From IMG/VR virus record IMGVR_UViG_3300050120_000149, positions 1 to 37,587 of that record: a stretch of DNA of 37,587 bases; one strand, written 5' to 3'. The position numbers and the translations under genes are program-made. Below the pieces are notes generated by a model. The model saw nothing but the letters and a program-made list of their open reading frames with translations. It did no database searches and had not been told where the DNA came from. Below, piece by piece: positions 36,303-37,587 of this stretch (its first letter is position 1; every line of letters starts with the position of its first letter). Source of the stretch: a virus.

Positions 36303-37587
36303 TGCGTGGGCCGATTGGGGCTCGGGCGCTAGTTCTAAGCCTACTGCTACTGGCGCTCCTAGCGGTGCCTGGTCCGATTGGCACGCTTCATCGTCCGCTT
36401 CCGCTCCAGCTTCCAGCGCCCCCGCCGAACCCGGCTTCGGCGGCGGTGGCTTCGGTGCTGTTACCAAGGCGGCTGGTAAGGCTGGAGACGCAGCTACTAA
36501 GACAGTTGGCCGTGCAATTGTCCAAGGCCACAAAGACCCCATCGGATCGATTCTAGGTGGCCTCCAAGCTCCCCAGCGTGGCTTAGAGGCCCTTGAGACA
36601 GGGGCGAATCCCGTCAAGGCGTTCATGGAACCAAAGCAGGGTCCCGCGCTTTCCCGCGCCGTAAAGTCGAAGATTGGTCTTGCGGGATTAGAGGCTGGCC
36701 CACTTGCCGGCGCAGACTTACCGCATAAGCTCATGCGCGGCGTGGTTGATACGGCGTTGGATGTTGTAAACGATCCGATGACATTCGCGCCCATCGGTAA
36801 AGTCGGAACGCTCATCAAAGATGTTGTTCCGGGCGTGAAGCCGCTCGCGGAAGCGGCTGGCAAAGCAATCTCGGAGAGTCCGCTCCTTGGTTCGGACTAC
36901 TATCTGCGTGGGCTGACGCCCGAGGGAAAAGCGCAGTACGAAGTCATCACAAACAAAGCGATGGAGTCTGTACGCGCCCGTAAAGTCGCCGAAGATGCGA
37001 TTGTGAAGAAGCACGCTGCGGCTATCCGTAAGGGCGTTATGCCCGATGAGGTCGCGCAGCTATTCAAAGGCCCGAATAATACGGCCTCACATGATGCGTG
37101 GCGCGATGCGTTCACGGACCCGGATGGAAAGTTCACGTTCGGCAAGGGCACGCGCCCGCAAGACGTATCGAAGGCGCTCTATACCAATCGCGCACCGATG
37201 TTCAAGTCCGAGGCGATGCCGGAACTGGAGAAGGGGGGCTTCTTCTCGCCGCCCGCTTCGGTCGGCGGTATGCGCTCGATGGGTAAGACCGACCCGTTTG
37301 CATTGTCGGATGAAGCCATAACCAACGGTGGTCAGCCCTTGATTGACTTGCAAAACCGGCTGCGTGCAAATGTCGAGTCGAAGATGAATCCGCCGAACGA
37401 GATTATCAAAGGCGCGCAGAAGCTCACTCGTCTTGGAAACAAGGCGTTCCTTGCCAACCCGATCCCCCACACGTTCAACCTGGCGAACTTGGCGTACAAT
37501 AAATACGGGGTTCCCACCGTCGCGAAGGGGCTCGTCAACGCAGGTCGCGTGGCGATGGGGAAAACGGGCGGGAAACTCGGTGAGAAC
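36295..37587 (+). CDS. Ejection-type virion protein, N-terminal part (continues at 1-886)
   Basis: 431 codons of the 683-residue gene that crosses the contig ends. A TGA lies at 36289-36291 in this frame; the first GTG follows at 36295, overlapping the previous stop by 8 bases, and no ATG occurs until far inside. N-terminus MADAWADWGSGASSKPTATG is Gly/Ser/Ala-rich, then PIGSILGGLQAPQRGLEALE and helical, Lys-rich blocks (VRARKVAEDAIVKKHAAAIR). Likely the largest internal virion protein (P22 gp16-like position). The junction reads in frame across the 127-base overlap. Confidence 0.72.
   Translation, partial: MADAWADWGSGASSKPTATGAPSGAWSDWHASSSASAPASSAPAEPGFGGGGFGAVTKAAGKAGDAATKTVGRAIVQGHKDPIGSILGGLQAPQRGLEALETGANPVKAFMEPKQGPALSRAVKSKIGLAGLEAGPLAGADLPHKLMRGVVDTALDVVNDPMTFAPIGKVGTLIKDVVPGVKPLAEAAGKAISESPLLGSDYYLRGLTPEGKAQYEVITNKAMESVRARKVAEDAIVKKHAAAIRKGVMPDEVAQLFKGPNNTASHDAWRDAFTDPDGKFTFGKGTRPQDVSKALYTNRAPMFKSEAMPELEKGGFFSPPASVGGMRSMGKTDPFALSDEAITNGGQPLIDLQNRLRANVESKMNPPNEIIKGAQKLTRLGNKAFLANPIPHTFNLANLAYNKYGVPTVAKGLVNAGRVAMGKTGGKLGEN
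37461..37587. repeat. 127-base terminal redundancy identical to 1-127
   Basis: Every base of 37461-37587 equals 1-127. The length of exactly 127 is a common maximum k-mer of metagenome assemblers, so this is best read as the overlap of a circular assembly, not a biological terminal repeat. It marks a circle of 37,460 bp. Confidence 0.9.

Noticed and set aside
36302-36556. 84-codon plus frame starting at ATG 36302
   Set aside because: It overlaps the longer frame that continues across the contig end; Leu/Pro/Arg-rich shadow.
35961-36863. 300-codon minus-strand frame
   Set aside because: It is antisense to two ejection genes that read continuously on the plus strand; Pro/Ser/Ala-rich shadow composition.

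Overview
The window is a complete or near-complete genome of a tailed bacteriophage (Caudoviricetes) with a short-tail (podovirus-like) gene set. Bases 1-127 recur exactly at 37461-37587, so the contig closes into a circle of 37,460 bp, and one 683-codon virion gene runs across the contig ends. Genes are dense, overlap mostly by 1-8 bases, and use ATG, GTG and TTG starts with AGGAG-type ribosome sites. The host cannot be named. The 3,6-dideoxysugar genes, glycosyltransferases, GH24 endolysin with holin, and a Sec-type periplasmic protein suggest a moderately GC-rich Gram-negative bacterium.

Layout. (1) The plus-strand late region runs from 14905 through the contig end to 5127. It starts with a sugar cassette woven through the packaging genes: an RfbH/E1-type 3-dehydrase, a short SDR, a probable small terminase, a ThDP (thiamine diphosphate) enzyme split in two, the large terminase, then two glycosyltransferase-like genes. 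The portal, two tiny basic peptides, a scaffold candidate, the major capsid protein, connector and head-tail proteins, four ejection-type proteins, endolysin, holin, a P22-gp10-like tail protein and an S74-chaperone tail fibre follow. (2) A minus-strand operon (11874 to 5124) holds about 26 small genes, mostly joined by ATGA overlaps. It begins with a ribbon-helix-helix (RHH) repressor and includes a Cas4/RecB-like Fe-S nuclease and a protein ending in an SSB-type acidic tail. The rest are small Cys-rich, membrane or unknown proteins, some only 15-56 residues. (3) A short plus-strand unit (11924-13534) carries an Hjc-like nuclease fold, zinc-ribbon proteins and a strongly structured leader RNA with a terminator. 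(4) Two minus-strand genes (14373 to 13918) end at a shared bidirectional terminator.

Control. The RHH gene is divergent from the small plus unit. The same 14-base word occurs, in inverted form, over the promoter of the RHH gene and over the promoter of the 14373 minus unit, which suggests one repressor controls both early units. The non-coding island 14374-14904 also holds a near-perfect bacterial chromosomal parS site, a second degenerate parS copy and an AT-rich block with three CCACTT repeats. I recognise no polymerase, primase, helicase, integrase, ParA or ParB anywhere, so replication and any partitioning would rely on host proteins.

The most unusual parts are the parS-like site in a phage without ParB, the dideoxy/branched-sugar cassette around the terminase genes with its split ThDP enzyme, the pseudoknot-type leader RNA, and the micro-ORF chain.
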